Assembly (NCBI GenBank): GCA_947440875.1 | Contig: CANETG010000044.1 | Location: 1-14,428, forward strand | Direction of reading: 5' to 3' | DNA from: Bacteriovoracaceae bacterium | GTDB taxonomy: Bacteria > Bdellovibrionota > Bacteriovoracia > Bacteriovoracales > Bacteriovoracaceae | DNA length: 14,428 nucleotides | Shown here: one piece after another, positions 14,248-14,428 of the stretch | Layout of the letters: every line of letters begins with the position of its first letter | Numbering within the stretch: position 1 is the stretch's first letter | Notes under the pieces: model-generated | Databases searched by the model: none | What the model was told of the DNA's origin: nothing | Seen by the model: only the letters and a program-made list of their open reading frames with translations | Made by a program: the position numbers and the translations under genes

Positions 14248-14428
14248 GCGTGGGACTTGGTACTCCTCATGATTCGAGCATAGGTCACGTCACCGGAGAA
14301 TCCATTTTTATCGATGATCGCCCCGAAGTCAGAGGCGAGCTTCACGTAGGACTCGTTCTGGCTCCCATCGCCTTCGGAGAAATCACAGCGATTCATGTTG
14401 GAGATGCCCTCAAGCATCCTCACTGCGC
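14244..14428 (+). CDS. xdhB: Xanthine dehydrogenase, molybdopterin-binding subunit (partial, 5' end)
   Basis: The frame opens at ATG 14244, overlapping the xdhA stop (ATGA at 14244-14247), and runs past the right edge without a stop; 61 codons are visible. The translation shows the typical start of the large subunit: HDSSIGHVTGESIFIDD, then RGELHVGLVLAPIAFGEITAI. These match the first conserved stretch of the aldehyde oxidase/xanthine dehydrogenase a/b hammerhead domain. AGGAG lies eight bases before the ATG. The molybdopterin-binding residues and active-site Glu lie beyond the window. Together with xdhA it would oxidise hypoxanthine/xanthine to urate in the cytoplasm. Confidence 0.9.
   Translation, partial: MSVGLGTPHDSSIGHVTGESIFIDDRPEVRGELHVGLVLAPIAFGEITAIHVGDALKHPHC

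Overview
The window carries the genome of a free-living, Gram-negative type bacterium. Many of its products start with signal peptides, and there is one lipoprotein and one candidate outer-membrane barrel. The mix of secreted proteins of unknown function with arginine succinyltransferase, a fused alpha/beta 2-oxoacid dehydrogenase E1 and a Kazal-type lipoprotein resembles Bdellovibrio/Bacteriovorax-type predators (Bdellovibrionota). That placement is an impression from protein style, not a tested assignment. No phage, insertion sequence, CRISPR array, tRNA or rRNA was seen. Coding density is high, and most neighbouring genes overlap or abut.

Positions 1-4377 (minus strand) hold a five-gene run. 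A class III aminotransferase and an AstA-family arginine N-succinyltransferase come first. A YceI-like periplasmic protein, a one-heme secreted protein with barrel-like sequence, and a truncated secreted protein (running off the left edge) follow, and these last three have overlapping reading frames. A good promoter (TTGATA, 17 nt, TAAACT) drives the run from a divergent intergenic region that also carries overlapping palindromes. Reading the other way (4584-6626) is a fused E1 alpha/beta subunit of a 2-oxoacid dehydrogenase complex, closed by a strong terminator.

Positions 6661-9732 are an envelope/secretome stretch of unknown role. It holds an SGNH-hydrolase-like secreted protein on the minus strand, then two homologous secreted proteins on the plus strand, each built of seven short repeats. 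A small four-cysteine secreted protein sits between the two and is coupled to the first. The two paralogues share matching -10 and ribosome-binding sequences.

Positions 9733-11042 (minus) form a housekeeping operon: nrdR, nusB and an unknown 123-residue protein, all overlapping. A sequence closely matching the NrdR box, with a weaker copy 21 bp away, lies just upstream of nrdR and suggests autoregulation. Positions 11149-12648 (minus) hold glyA followed 9 nt later by a Kazal-domain lipoprotein. Positions 12793-14428 (plus) begin a xanthine dehydrogenase operon: xdhA (two 2Fe-2S clusters plus FAD domain) and the start of xdhB, which is cut by the right edge. The xdhA promoter lies so close to the ATG that a leaderless transcript is predicted.

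The most promising unexplained material is the seven-repeat secreted paralogue pair with its cysteine-rich partner. Next come the YceI/heme-protein cassette, the glyA-linked Kazal lipoprotein, and the unknown third gene of the nrdR-nusB operon.
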